Assembly (NCBI GenBank): GCA_043101845.1
Contig: JBICHN010000002.1
Coordinates: 891,395-955,394, forward strand
DNA: 64,000 bases
Origin: JBICHN01 sp043101845
GTDB taxonomy: Bacteria; Planctomycetota; Phycisphaerae; Phycisphaerales; UBA5793
Direction: 5' to 3'
The notes below the pieces were generated by a model. That model ran no database searches. It had not been told where the DNA came from and worked only from the letters and a program-made list of their open reading frames with translations. Every line of letters starts with the position of its first letter. The stretch's first letter is position 1. Of this stretch, positions 44,482 to 52,482 are shown piece by piece. The position numbers and the translations under genes were made by a program.

Positions 44482-45195
44482 ATGCGAAGCATCTATTCCG
44501 GCGTGATCGCCGAGTTCGTGGGGACCTTCGCCCTCATGTTCGTCGGCGGCGGGGCGATCATCCTGTCGAACGGCGAGAACCTCGTCGCGATCGCGCTCGC
44601 GCACGGGCTCATTCTCTCGTGCATGGTCACCGCGACGATGCACATTTCGGGCGGGCAGATCAACCCGGCGGTGTCGCTCGCGCTTTCGATGATCGGCCGT
44701 CAGAGCGGGCCGCGCACGGCGGCGTTCATCGTCGCGCAGCTCGCGGGCGCCGTCGCCGCGGCGGGCGTCCTCAAGGTCGGGCTCATGTCGGGCTGGTCGA
44801 CGCAGATCGAGACGACGAGCCTCGGCGCCACGCTCGGCGCGTTCAGCGCCGCGGGCGAAGCGCAGTCCGCGATGCTCACGCTGCTCTTCGAGTTCATCGC
44901 GACCTTCTTCCTCATGTTCGTGATCATCGGCTCGGCGGTCGACCCGCGGGGCGTCGGCAAGGGCCCGATGGTCGGCGGGTTCGCGATCGGCCTCACCGTC
45001 GCAGCGAACATCCTCTTCTTCGGCCCGCTCACCGGCGCCTCGATGAACCCGGCGCGGAGTTTCGGCCCGGCGCTCGCGGGGGGTGTGTGGGAGATGCAGT
45101 ACATGTACTGGATCGCACCGATTCTCGGCGCCGCCGCGGCCGCGGCGGCGTGGCAGTGGGGGATCGGGATCGAAGAGGACCTCAAGCAGGATTGA
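44482..45195 (+). CDS. Aquaporin / MIP-family channel
   Basis: 237 residues from ATG44482, which follows GGAGACC. Six transmembrane helices plus the two re-entrant loops with NPA motifs: GGQINPAVSLAL (Asn61) and GASMNPARSFGP (Asn189). The second-loop Arg after NPA (the selectivity-filter Arg) is present. Loop composition resembles water-specific aquaporins rather than glycerol facilitators, but this is not decisive. An in-frame ATG at 44347 would add an unlikely hydrophilic leader. The composite repeat starts about 6 bases after the stop. Confidence 0.93.
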   Translation: MRSIYSGVIAEFVGTFALMFVGGGAIILSNGENLVAIALAHGLILSCMVTATMHISGGQINPAVSLALSMIGRQSGPRTAAFIVAQLAGAVAAAGVLKVGLMSGWSTQIETTSLGATLGAFSAAGEAQSAMLTLLFEFIATFFLMFVIIGSAVDPRGVGKGPMVGGFAIGLTVAANILFFGPLTGASMNPARSFGPALAGGVWEMQYMYWIAPILGAAAAAAAWQWGIGIEEDLKQD

Positions 45196-45676
45196 GGGCG
45201 GAAGGCACGGAGGCGGAAGGCACGAAGGCACGAAGGCACGGAGGAAGAGGCGGAGAGAAGAAGAGTCGAAGTGCGCGCGCGCGAGCCGGGGCGTGCCGCC
45301 CCGTTTGACGCGCGATCAACGAGACGCGTTCAATCCGCGCGAGAACCGTCTCCCAAGCCGGGCTGGAGCGCGTCGAAGCGCAGCGCCGACGAGCGGAGGT
45401 CCGGTTCCGAGCGTCGAGCGGCGCTCCTCTTCACGAGGGCCGAGCACCGAACAGGCACAGAGGCCTGTTCCACCCGGTGGTTCTCGAGCGTCGATCAATG
45501 ATGCGCATCTGGCGTTTGTCCCCTCGTAGAGCCGCGCTCTGTGAGCGGGGTCGCGGCGGAGGGGGTCACCCCCCCCGGAGCCGCGAATTCATCGCGCGAG
45601 GAACGCCCGGACTTCGAGGCTCCGCCCCCGTTGGGGGGCTGCGCCTCGACCCCGTGCACAGCACGCGGCTCTACGG
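45196..45676 (+). repeat. Composite mosaic repeat, copy C1
   Basis: In order: short 9-bp/8-bp satellite (45201-45258); GCGAGCCGGGGCGTGCCGCC hairpin (45281-45312); AAGCCGGGCTGGAGC...GGAGGTCCGG pair (45352-45410); AACAGGC/GCCTGTT hairpin (45449-45478); and a full GTAGAGCCGC paired-hairpin module (45524-45676). Its terminal stems are CGCTC/GAGCG on the left and, on the complement of the right, CGTGC/GCACG. The 534 bases between the aquaporin and the 45730 gene contain nothing else. Confidence 0.88.
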
Positions 45677-45729
45677 TGCTGTGAGCGGACGCGACTCGTG
45701 ATACCGGCGTCGAACTCAGAGCACTCGCA

Positions 45730-46572
45730 TCAGTACGGGGCGGGAATCGCCTCGAACTCGAGCGGATTGAAGTCGTGGAGTTCCCGTTCGTCGGCGAGAC
45801 CATCAGGCGTGATCGAACCGGCGTAGAGCCGGCCGTCGGCGCACCAGACCACGCGGTCACGGTCGACTTCCGCCCATTCCCAATCGCGCTTTGAGGTGAG
45901 GCGACTCGACGGTTCGTGCACGATCGCATGCTCGTCCCAGTAACACCCGTGTCTCACCCCGGGCGGACCGGCGTGGAGGAACTTGCGCAGAATCCATCCG
46001 TGCGGCAGCGGCTTCTCGAGCGTGTCGAACGGACGGGTTCGATCAACGCCGCGCCGCCAGCCGTCGCGCAGGAGTCGCGGCAGATACACGCTGAGGCACT
46101 CGTTGCCGAACCGCTGATCCACCTCGTGTTTCTCGTCGCGCGCGACCTCGGTGGACTCTCGAACGGCATCGAGTGCGTCGCCGAGGGGAGCGCTGCACTC
46201 CGGCGGATCGTTGACCCAATAGGTGCGGTCCGTCGTCCAGAGCCCGCCGCCGTTCCAACAGTCGCCTTTCGGATAGAACGCGATCGCTTTCAACCAGGGC
46301 GCCGGGGCCACCGCGGTCCATGAACCGCGGGACTCGCCCGCCCAGTCGCCGTTCATGGCGAAGTAGATCCAATATCGACCGTCAGGCGAGAGGTCACTCC
46401 GCCGCTCGTAGATGCGTCCCTTGAGCCATTGTCCGAGCGTGAACTCATCCCGCTCACGATCCCAGAGGAGCGTCGCGACGCGCTTCGTCGGGCCACGCCG
46501 AATCACGAGTCCGACCGGCGCTTCGCGCGCAAGAAGTATGTGGACGCGGGCTGGAGGCGGGGAGGCGCTCAT
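45730..46572 (-). CDS. Hypothetical protein
   Basis: 280 residues; not recognised. No signal peptide. Starts with RVHILLAREAPVGLVIRRGPTK and is rich in Trp, Arg and Asp, with short beta-rich segments of the type DGRYWIYFAMNGDW, WTAVAPAPWLKAIAFYP, DRVVWCADGRLYAG. This suggests a WD- or YD-like beta structure that may read as a partial propeller. Codon use is typical of the window. The plus-strand gene at 46665 is divergent, across an AT-rich gap. Confidence 0.75.
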   Translation of the reverse strand: MSASPPPARVHILLAREAPVGLVIRRGPTKRVATLLWDRERDEFTLGQWLKGRIYERRSDLSPDGRYWIYFAMNGDWAGESRGSWTAVAPAPWLKAIAFYPKGDCWNGGGLWTTDRTYWVNDPPECSAPLGDALDAVRESTEVARDEKHEVDQRFGNECLSVYLPRLLRDGWRRGVDRTRPFDTLEKPLPHGWILRKFLHAGPPGVRHGCYWDEHAIVHEPSSRLTSKRDWEWAEVDRDRVVWCADGRLYAGSITPDGLADERELHDFNPLEFEAIPAPY

Positions 46573-46664
46573 GACCGACCAATTCTAGCAATCGCAATAT
46601 TGCAACATGAGCAGTCCTGTTGTAATCTTACCAAAAAACAATAATCAACTTTGTGAGGGTACAG
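46573..46664. promoter_or_regulatory. AT-rich divergent intergenic region
   Basis: Unusually low GC for this window (CAATATTGCAAC, CAAAAAACAATAATCAAC). Probably carries promoters for both flanking genes; I cannot fix -10/-35 pairs. Confidence 0.35.
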
Positions 46665-47573
46665 ATGACAAGTGACGCAGATCAGGTTCCACCCGGGACG
46701 AATCATCCGGATGATTCTACTGGATCGCTTGGTGCAAGTTGGGGGACCAAGCTCGCCGCGATTGTGATCCTCATCGTCGCAATACCAGCATCGACGATCG
46801 CGATTGTCGAACTCACAGCGCGCAATCATTTCTCATTGCTCCTCACACACCACATCGATGAACTTGGGGAAATGATCGCAAGAGCAGAACTCGCGAATGC
46901 AAAGACATCGGATCCCGATCGCGACCATTCAGCAGATGCTGTAAAGAGCATCGAATCGCGTCGCCGAAACCAGTTGCTTCTCATGGAACTACGAATGGAC
47001 CTCTTAGCTCTGATTGCGACGGGGGCGCGAGGTGACGACGAAAACCTCCGACAATTGCGCATTCGAGCCGCCGGCTCAAGCGAAGCTCCGGTGCTTACTG
47101 CACCGGAGCGATCGAGGAGTCGACTCTCGTTCTGGAAGACTCTGACTCTTGACTGCCGTTGCCTTAGTACGGACGAGTTGCTATTGACCATTACTCTCTG
47201 GGCGGGCGTAGTTGGCGCACTGACCCACCTTCTGTGGCGGCAACGAGCGATCGGAATTCTCGGTCTCTTGACTCGAGCGGCCCTTGGCGTCGCTGCCGGA
47301 TACATAACCTTCTTGTTGATCCGAAGTGGACGAAGTGTCATCGTAATCGAGTCCGGACAGCAGCCCATCGGTTCCGTTCCACTCTTCAATCCCTATGTGA
47401 CGGCGCTGCTCGGCGTCCTATCAGGCTTTCTGAGTGATCATGTATTCCGATCGGTTTCGCGTGCTGGCCACAAGGCGCTAGATCGCGCGTTCGACGATGG
47501 CCCTTCCGCTCGCCATGAGATTGAAGGCCGCGGAGAACGGGCTACCGGCCCACAGGGTAGTGTCAATCAGTGA
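46665..47573 (+). CDS. Hypothetical four-helix membrane protein in a low-GC island
   Basis: 302 residues from ATG46665 (GTG46653 would add four). A helix near residues 29-50 (KLAAIVILIVAIPASTIAIV), a soluble helical region to about 150, then about three more helices (LLLTITLWAGVVGALTHLL, AALGVAAGYITFLL, PYVTALLGVLSGFLS). No family recognised. GC and codon use are clearly lower than the neighbours, with many A/T third positions, which suggests transfer or a different evolutionary history. Confidence 0.72.
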   Translation: MTSDADQVPPGTNHPDDSTGSLGASWGTKLAAIVILIVAIPASTIAIVELTARNHFSLLLTHHIDELGEMIARAELANAKTSDPDRDHSADAVKSIESRRRNQLLLMELRMDLLALIATGARGDDENLRQLRIRAAGSSEAPVLTAPERSRSRLSFWKTLTLDCRCLSTDELLLTITLWAGVVGALTHLLWRQRAIGILGLLTRAALGVAAGYITFLLIRSGRSVIVIESGQQPIGSVPLFNPYVTALLGVLSGFLSDHVFRSVSRAGHKALDRAFDDGPSARHEIEGRGERATGPQGSVNQ

Positions 47574-47782
47574 GAGTATTGGAATGCCGCCATTCTTGCC
47601 GGTTCGGACGCGTCCGAATGGCCAGACACTCGTTGCAGTCTTGCAGGGTGGCGTGATCTGGCACCACACGAAGGCGTGGTCGAATCCGCACTAAGCATCC
47701 TCTAGCCCTGCGTAGCACCGTGTTCATTCAACTCTGACTTTGTGACACGTGCTAGGAATAGCGCGAGCGAGTGGATCTCATA
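47574..47782. other. Low-GC tail without a confident gene
   Basis: Short open frames exist on both strands (for example 47497-47694 plus), but none has a motif, ribosome-binding site or consistent codon bias. It might be the remnant of a gene belonging to the low-GC island. Confidence 0.3.
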
Positions 47783-48064
47783 GTGGAATCCGGAGACTCG
47801 CCGGGCCTCATCTCCGGCGTGGTGGCGTTGCGTTGATTTTCGGTTGCGCGGGGGACTTGTTCGCGAATGGGCGTGAACCGGACCTCCGCTCGACGGCGCG
47901 GAGCTTGTCGGCGCTTCAGTCCGGCTTGCGACGAGTCTTGTGGAATCCGACCCCTTTGGTCGCTCCTTCCCACTCAATCCGATGCGGCCCCGTCATTCAT
48001 CTACTTTCTTCTTCTTCTCTCTCACTTCTTCTCGGCGCCTCTGCGCCTCTGTGGTGATTCCGCT
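47783..48064. repeat. Composite mosaic repeat of the reversed type, copy D1
   Basis: CCGGAGACTCGCCGGGCCTC hairpin (47787-47825), a reversed GGACCTCCGC...CCAGTCCGG-type pair (about 47877-47930), then TTCTTCTTC and GCCTCTGTGGTGATTCCGC (about 48006-48064). The same order recurs at 49490-49768. Confidence 0.75.
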
Positions 48065-48084
48065 CCGCGCCGCCCCGCTCGGGA

Positions 48085-48429
48085 TCAGTCCGTCAGATTG
48101 TCGCGCTGGACGATCTTCGTGATCGTCGCGAACGCGTCGTCGCGGGCCTTCTCGCCCTTTTCGCCGCGGAGGATCTTCGGGTCGGTGACGGCGCGGTCCT
48201 TCGAGTCGACCGGCCTCGCGACGCGGCCTTCCTCGCCGACGAAGGTGAGCTGGCCGGCGACCTTCGGGTCGAGCACGGCGACGGACTCGACCTCGCCGCG
48301 ATTGTTCAGGATCGCGAAGACATTCGAGCCCTTTTTGTTCTTATTCTTCTTCGTGGTCTTCGTCGTCGAGCTCCCGCGGCTCTGGCCGCCTTTGCCCGGG
48401 GTGTTATCCGTGGTGGATCGCTTGCTCAT
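48085..48429 (-). CDS. Hypothetical basic protein
   Basis: 114 residues from ATG48429 (GGAGAA upstream). Ser/Thr/Lys-rich N-terminal 45 residues (TTKTTKKNKNKKG) precede a small beta-rich domain with NVFAILNNRGEVESVAVLD. Not recognised; the basic tail might bind nucleic acid, but this is speculation. Confidence 0.6.
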   Translation of the reverse strand: MSKRSTTDNTPGKGGQSRGSSTTKTTKKNKNKKGSNVFAILNNRGEVESVAVLDPKVAGQLTFVGEEGRVARPVDSKDRAVTDPKILRGEKGEKARDDAFATITKIVQRDNLTD

Positions 48430-48534
48430 TGGTGGTTCTCCGCTTCGATCGCCGGGGGTGGTCATCCCCGGCGTGGATTGATGCATCGCTCGCTTGTTCG
48501 TTCGTTCGAGACACGGCGCCGCCGGAGGCGCGGT

Positions 48535-48831
48535 TCATTCGCGCACGACGGCCATGTGGATGTAGTAATCGGCGCGCATCGTGCCGACATTCTTCACCCA
48601 GAAGTGGATCTCATGTTCGAACCGGTCGCCGTCGTAGTTCTGCCGGTACTCGGTCTTGAGGACTTCGAGGCGCGTTTCGGCGCCGGGGAACGCGAGCATG
48701 AGCGGCACATACGCGTCGACGCTGAAGGTCCAGACGCGTTCGGTCGCCGCGTTGTTCCATTTCCAGTGGTGCGTGACGCCCGGCATGATCGAGAAGATGT
48801 CGCCGAGGTGATGGAAACTCGTGGTCGCCAT
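48535..48831 (-). CDS. Hypothetical small beta-rich protein
   Basis: 98 residues from ATG48831, preceded by AGGGAG. Reads as an antiparallel beta-sandwich (VWTFSVDAYVPLMLAFPG, RFEHEIHFWVKNVG, ADYYIHMAVVRE) with His-Trp-rich loops. No family recognised. Upstream open frame lies in satellite DNA and is excluded. Confidence 0.6.
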   Translation of the reverse strand: MATTSFHHLGDIFSIMPGVTHHWKWNNAATERVWTFSVDAYVPLMLAFPGAETRLEVLKTEYRQNYDGDRFEHEIHFWVKNVGTMRADYYIHMAVVRE

Positions 48832-48924
48832 TTCGAATCGACTCCCTTCAACACATGGACCCCATGAACAGAGTGGGCTCCCCAGGGAAACGATCTGGGA
48901 TGAGGGGGGATGATAGGGGAAGGT

Positions 48925-49453
48925 TTTGAGGCACGGAGGCACGGAGGCACGGAGGGACGGAGGGACGGAGGCACGGAGGGACGGAGGGACGGAGGCACGG
49001 AGGCACGGAGGCACGGAGGCACGGAGGAAGAGACGGAGAGACGGAGTGCGCGAGCGCGCGAGCCGGGGCGTGCCGCCCCGTTTAACGCGCGATCAACGAG
49101 ACGCGTTCAATCCGCTCGAGAACCGTCCCCCAAGCCGGACTGGAGCGCGTCGAAGCGCAGCGCCGACGAGCGGAGGTCCGGTTCCGCGCGTCGAGCGGCG
49201 CTCATCTTCACGAGCGCCGAGCATCGAACAGGCACAGAGGCCTGTTCCACCCGGTGGTCGTCGAGCGTCAATCAATGAATGCGCATCTGGCGTTTGTCCC
49301 CTCGTAGAGCCGCGCTCTGTGAGCGGGGTCGCGGCGGAGGGGGTCAACCCCCCGGAGCCGCGAGGCGAACGCGCGAGGGACGCCGGACTTCGAGGCTCCG
49401 CCCCCGTTGGGGGGGCTGCGCCTCGACCCCGTGCACAGCACGCGGCTCTACGA
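48925..49453 (+). repeat. Composite mosaic repeat, copy C2
   Basis: The longest copy: about eleven 9-bp units with GGAGGGACG variants (48929-49025), two or three 8-bp units, then the hairpin series and, at 49312-49453, a full GTAGAGCCGC module. From about 49055 on it is nearly identical to copy C1 at 45.3-45.7 kb. Confidence 0.9.
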
Positions 49454-49489
49454 GTTTGTACACGGGCGCGAATGGTGATTCGCGCGTCG

Positions 49490-49768
49490 AATCCGGAGAT
49501 TCGCCGGGCCTCATCTCCGGCGTGGTGGTGCGCGCTGCGTGTTTTTCCGATGTACGGGGGGCGTTGTTCGCGTTCGGGGGTGAACCGGACCTCCGCTCGA
49601 CGGCGCGAAGCTTGTCGGCGCTCCAGTCCGGCTTGAGACGACCATCCCGCAATCCGATCTCGTTCTTCACTCCTTCTCACTCAAGCCAACGCGTCCCCGT
49701 ATTCTTCTTCTTTCTCTTTCATTTCTTCTTCTCTATGCCTCGGCGCCTCTGTGGTGATTCCGCTCTCC
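49490..49768. repeat. Composite mosaic repeat of the reversed type, copy D2
   Basis: CCGGAGATTCGCCGGGCCTC hairpin (49491-49525), reversed GGACCTCCGC...CCAGTCCGG pair (49580-49635), TTCTTCTTC tract and CGCCTCTGTGGTGATTCCGC (to about 49765). Matches D1. No gene is supported from 48832 to 49811. Confidence 0.78.
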
Positions 49769-49797
49769 CCGGCATGGTTCATCTCCCGCTTATTCAC

Positions 49798-49803
49798 TAC
49801 CAT
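49798..49803 (+). promoter_or_regulatory. Candidate -10 element of the MBL-fold gene
   Basis: TACCAT ends 8 bases before GTG49812, predicting a leaderless transcript with a GTG start. Confidence 0.4.
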
Positions 49804-49811
49804 CCCGGGCT

Positions 49812-50537
49812 GTGGGACTCGAGCAGAAGAAGAAAGCACCGGGGGCGTCGTCGGCCGTCGCGTATCGCGTCGTGAGCATCGGCGCGCTCGCGGCGAACGA
49901 GTTGTGGGGTGAACCCGCGCCGGTGCGGCCGGGGCACGCGACGACCGTCGTCATCGAATCGGGCGACCAGGTCATCCTCGTCGATCCGTCGCTGCCCGGC
50001 GAGATTCTCGACGCGCGACTCCGCGAGCGCTGCGGCTACGGGCCCGAACGGATCACTGATGTCTTCGTGACTGACTTCCGTCCGGAGCTGCGCCGCGGAT
50101 TGCCGCTCTTTCCGGAAGCGCGATGGCTCGTCGCCGAGCGCGAGCGCGAGGAAGTCGGCGGCCGCCTCGTCGCCGAGTTTCAACGGGCGGAGGAGGCGGA
50201 GGACCCCGACCTCGCCGCGGCGTTGCGCGAGGAGATCGCACTCCTCAAGCGGTTTCGCGCGGCGCCCGACCAGGTGGCGCCTCATGTCGACCTCTTTCCA
50301 TTGCCCGGGCGCACGCCTGGGAGTTGCGGCCTGCTCATCGCGCAGCCGCAGTCGACGACGCTCATCACGGGCGATCTCATTCCGACGATCGAGCATCTCG
50401 AGGCCGGTCGGCTCCTGCCGGACTGCTATGACCTCGAAACGGCGCAGGAGTCGTTCCGCGAGGCGATCGAGATCGCCGATGTGCTCATTCTCGGGCGCGA
50501 CAACCTCACGATGAACCCGATGCGCCGCCCGTTCTGA
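49812..50537 (+). CDS. Metallo-beta-lactamase-fold protein with degenerate metal site
   Basis: 241 residues, GTG start. The fold order is that of MBL hydrolases: ATTVVIESGDQVILVDPSLPG, then the strand and loop that normally hold HxHxDH, then LPGRTPGSCGLLI and STTLITGDLIPTIEHL. The metal loop reads VFVTDFRPELRRG, so the histidines of TH.H.DH are missing, and the later PGH.PG His is Arg. GD (the bridging Asp) is kept. It is therefore probably catalytically altered or inactive. ThiE follows 52 bases downstream. Confidence 0.8.
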   Translation: MGLEQKKKAPGASSAVAYRVVSIGALAANELWGEPAPVRPGHATTVVIESGDQVILVDPSLPGEILDARLRERCGYGPERITDVFVTDFRPELRRGLPLFPEARWLVAEREREEVGGRLVAEFQRAEEAEDPDLAAALREEIALLKRFRAAPDQVAPHVDLFPLPGRTPGSCGLLIAQPQSTTLITGDLIPTIEHLEAGRLLPDCYDLETAQESFREAIEIADVLILGRDNLTMNPMRRPF

Positions 50538-50589
50538 TTGATTCGACGCGCAGCGAGGCCCTACGAAGTGAAGCGAGCGAACGCCACCG

Positions 50590-51687
50590 ATGTCCACGAG
50601 CCGTCATGAAGTCGCGCGACTCCTCGACGCGAACGCGAACCGGGCGCGGGAGGCGCTGCGCGTGCTCGAAGACGCGGCCCGCTTCCTCCTCGATGACGCG
50701 GAACTGAGCGAAGCGCTCAAGCGCGCGCGGCACGACCTCCGCGACGCGCTCGAGCGCCTGCCCGACGGATGGCTTGAGGCGAACCGTGACACGCCGGGCG
50801 ATGTCGGCGTTCAAATCTCGGTCGAGGCCGAGCGCGAGCGGACGGACGCGAACGCGGTGATCATCGCGGCGGGAAAGCGGTTGAGTGAAGCGCTCCGCTC
50901 GCTCGAGGAATACGGCAAGACGGTGGACCCCGAGTTCGGCGCCGCGATCGAGGCGATTCGTTATCGCGGCTACGCGCTGGAGAGCGCGCTGCAGGCGCGC
51001 TTCGGGTCGGGTCGGCGCGCGCAGTGGACGGTCTGCGTCCTCGTGAGCGAGCGCCTGTGCACGAAGCGGTCGTGGCTCGAAACGGTCGAGGCGGCGATCG
51101 CGGGCGGGGCGGACTGCATCCAGCTGCGCGAGAAGGACCTTCCCGACGGCAAACTTCTCGGCCGCGCGACCGCGGTCGTGAACACCTGCCACGACGCCGG
51201 CGTCGCGGCGATCATCAACGATCGGCCTGACCTTGCGCTCCTCGCGCGGGCGGACGGCGTGCATCTCGGCCAGACCGATCTGCCCGCGGGTCATGTGCGG
51301 CGGCTCGCCGGTCGGCGGCTCATCGTCGGTGTCTCGACCGCGAACCTCGTGCAGGCCGAGGCGGCGCGGCGAAGCGGCGCCGACTACTGCGGCGTCGGGC
51401 CAATGTTCGCGACGACGACGAAGGAGAAGCCGGTGCTCGCCGGGCCAGAGTATCTGCGCGAGTTCATCGAGAAGATTCCGCTGCCGCACCTCGCGATCGG
51501 CGGGATCAATGAATCGAACATCGAGCGTCTCGTCGAAGCGGGCGTCGAGGGCGTCGCGGTGAGCTCCGCGGTGTGCGGCGCCGACGATCCGGAAGCGGTC
51601 ACGCGGTCGATTCGCGAGTCGATCGAGCGCGGCCGCGCGCGGCGTCGTCCCTCGACGGCGGCGGAGCCGGACGCGCCGGGCGCCTGA
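50590..51687 (+). CDS. thiE: Thiamine-phosphate synthase with N-terminal helical domain
   Basis: 365 residues. Residues 145-345 form the ThiE TIM barrel: DCIQLREKDL, AAIINDRPDLALLARADGV, GVSTANLVQAEAARRSGADY, GVGPMFATTTKEKP and LAIGGIN. This joins hydroxymethylpyrimidine pyrophosphate to thiazole phosphate. The N-terminal 135 residues are helical (ANRAREALRVLEDAARFLLDD, AGKRLSEALRSLEEYGK), an extension found in ThiE proteins of several phyla and of unknown function. No TPP riboswitch lies in the 52-base gap upstream. lptB follows after 39 bases. Confidence 0.95.
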   Translation: MSTSRHEVARLLDANANRAREALRVLEDAARFLLDDAELSEALKRARHDLRDALERLPDGWLEANRDTPGDVGVQISVEAERERTDANAVIIAAGKRLSEALRSLEEYGKTVDPEFGAAIEAIRYRGYALESALQARFGSGRRAQWTVCVLVSERLCTKRSWLETVEAAIAGGADCIQLREKDLPDGKLLGRATAVVNTCHDAGVAAIINDRPDLALLARADGVHLGQTDLPAGHVRRLAGRRLIVGVSTANLVQAEAARRSGADYCGVGPMFATTTKEKPVLAGPEYLREFIEKIPLPHLAIGGINESNIERLVEAGVEGVAVSSAVCGADDPEAVTRSIRESIERGRARRRPSTAAEPDAPGA

Positions 51688-51712
51688 TTTCGTCCCCCCG
51701 CCCAGCCGCGGC

Positions 51713-51718
51713 TATCCT
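51713..51718 (+). promoter_or_regulatory. Candidate -10 element of lptB
   Basis: TATCCT ends 8 bases before GTG51727. Confidence 0.35.
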
Positions 51719-51726
51719 TTCGACCC

Positions 51727-52482
51727 GTGTACCTCCTCAAAGTGAACAACCTCGTCAAGCGCTACGGCCATCGCGAAGTGGTGCGCAAGGTCTCGTTCCA
51801 TGTGAATCGGGCCGAGATCGTCGGCCTCCTCGGCCGCAACGGCGCGGGAAAGACGACGACCTTCCGCATGACGATCGGCATGGCGACGCCGGACGGGGGG
51901 CAGGTGCTCTTCGACGGCCGCGATGTCACGAAGCTGCCGATGTACAAGCGGGCGAACGCGGGTATGGGCTATCTGAGCCAGGAGCCGAGCATCCTCCGCC
52001 GCGCGTCGGTCGAGCAGAACCTCATGGCGTTTCTCGAAATGCAGCCGCTCGCGCGGTCGGAGCGGGTGAAGCGCAACGAGGAACTGCTCCGGCAGTTCGA
52101 CCTCGGGAAGACACGGAAGCAGCTCGCGAGCACGCTCTCGGGCGGTGAACGACGAAAGCTCGAGATCGCCCGATGCCTTATTAAGAACCCGGATCTCATT
52201 CTGCTCGATGAGCCGTTCTCGGGCGTCGATCCGCTCGCGGTGGAAGACCTTCAGCGGGAGATTCTGCGCTTGCGGGCCGAGCGGAACATCGCGATGCTCA
52301 TTACGGACCACAATGTGCAGCAGACGCTCCGGGTGTGTGATCGGGCGTACATCCTTAATGACGGGCAGATTCTGGCCGAAGGTACCCCGGGGGAGCTCAT
52401 TCGCGATCCGAAGGTGCGCGAGTCGTATCTCGGATCGATGTTCCGCGGAGACGAGTTCGACGAGCCGGCAGGCGCCGCATGA
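51727..52482 (+). CDS. lptB: Lipopolysaccharide export ABC transporter ATP-binding protein LptB
   Basis: 251 residues, GTG start. ABC ATPase with Walker A GRNGAGKTT (about residue 37), Q-loop LSQEPSILRRASV, signature LSGGERRKLEIAR, Walker B ILLDEPFSGVDP and switch His in ITDHNV. The Q-loop/helical segment and VDPLAV are characteristic of LptB rather than branched-chain amino-acid transporters. It powers LPS extraction from the inner membrane with LptF/G, which are not in the window. Its TGA overlaps the ATG of the next gene (ATGA). Confidence 0.95.
   Translation: MYLLKVNNLVKRYGHREVVRKVSFHVNRAEIVGLLGRNGAGKTTTFRMTIGMATPDGGQVLFDGRDVTKLPMYKRANAGMGYLSQEPSILRRASVEQNLMAFLEMQPLARSERVKRNEELLRQFDLGKTRKQLASTLSGGERRKLEIARCLIKNPDLILLDEPFSGVDPLAVEDLQREILRLRAERNIAMLITDHNVQQTLRVCDRAYILNDGQILAEGTPGELIRDPKVRESYLGSMFRGDEFDEPAGAA

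Noticed and set aside
47497..47694. Possible 65-residue gene after the low-GC membrane protein
   Set aside because: Overlaps the end of that gene, has no ribosome-binding site and no recognised motif.
8881..49811. A RAYT/IS200-type transposase that could move the hairpin modules
   Set aside because: I looked for the HUH motif and Y1 transposase features in all credible genes and found none in the window.
50538..50589. TPP riboswitch before thiE
   Set aside because: Only 52 bases separate the genes and none of the conserved TPP-riboswitch words is present.
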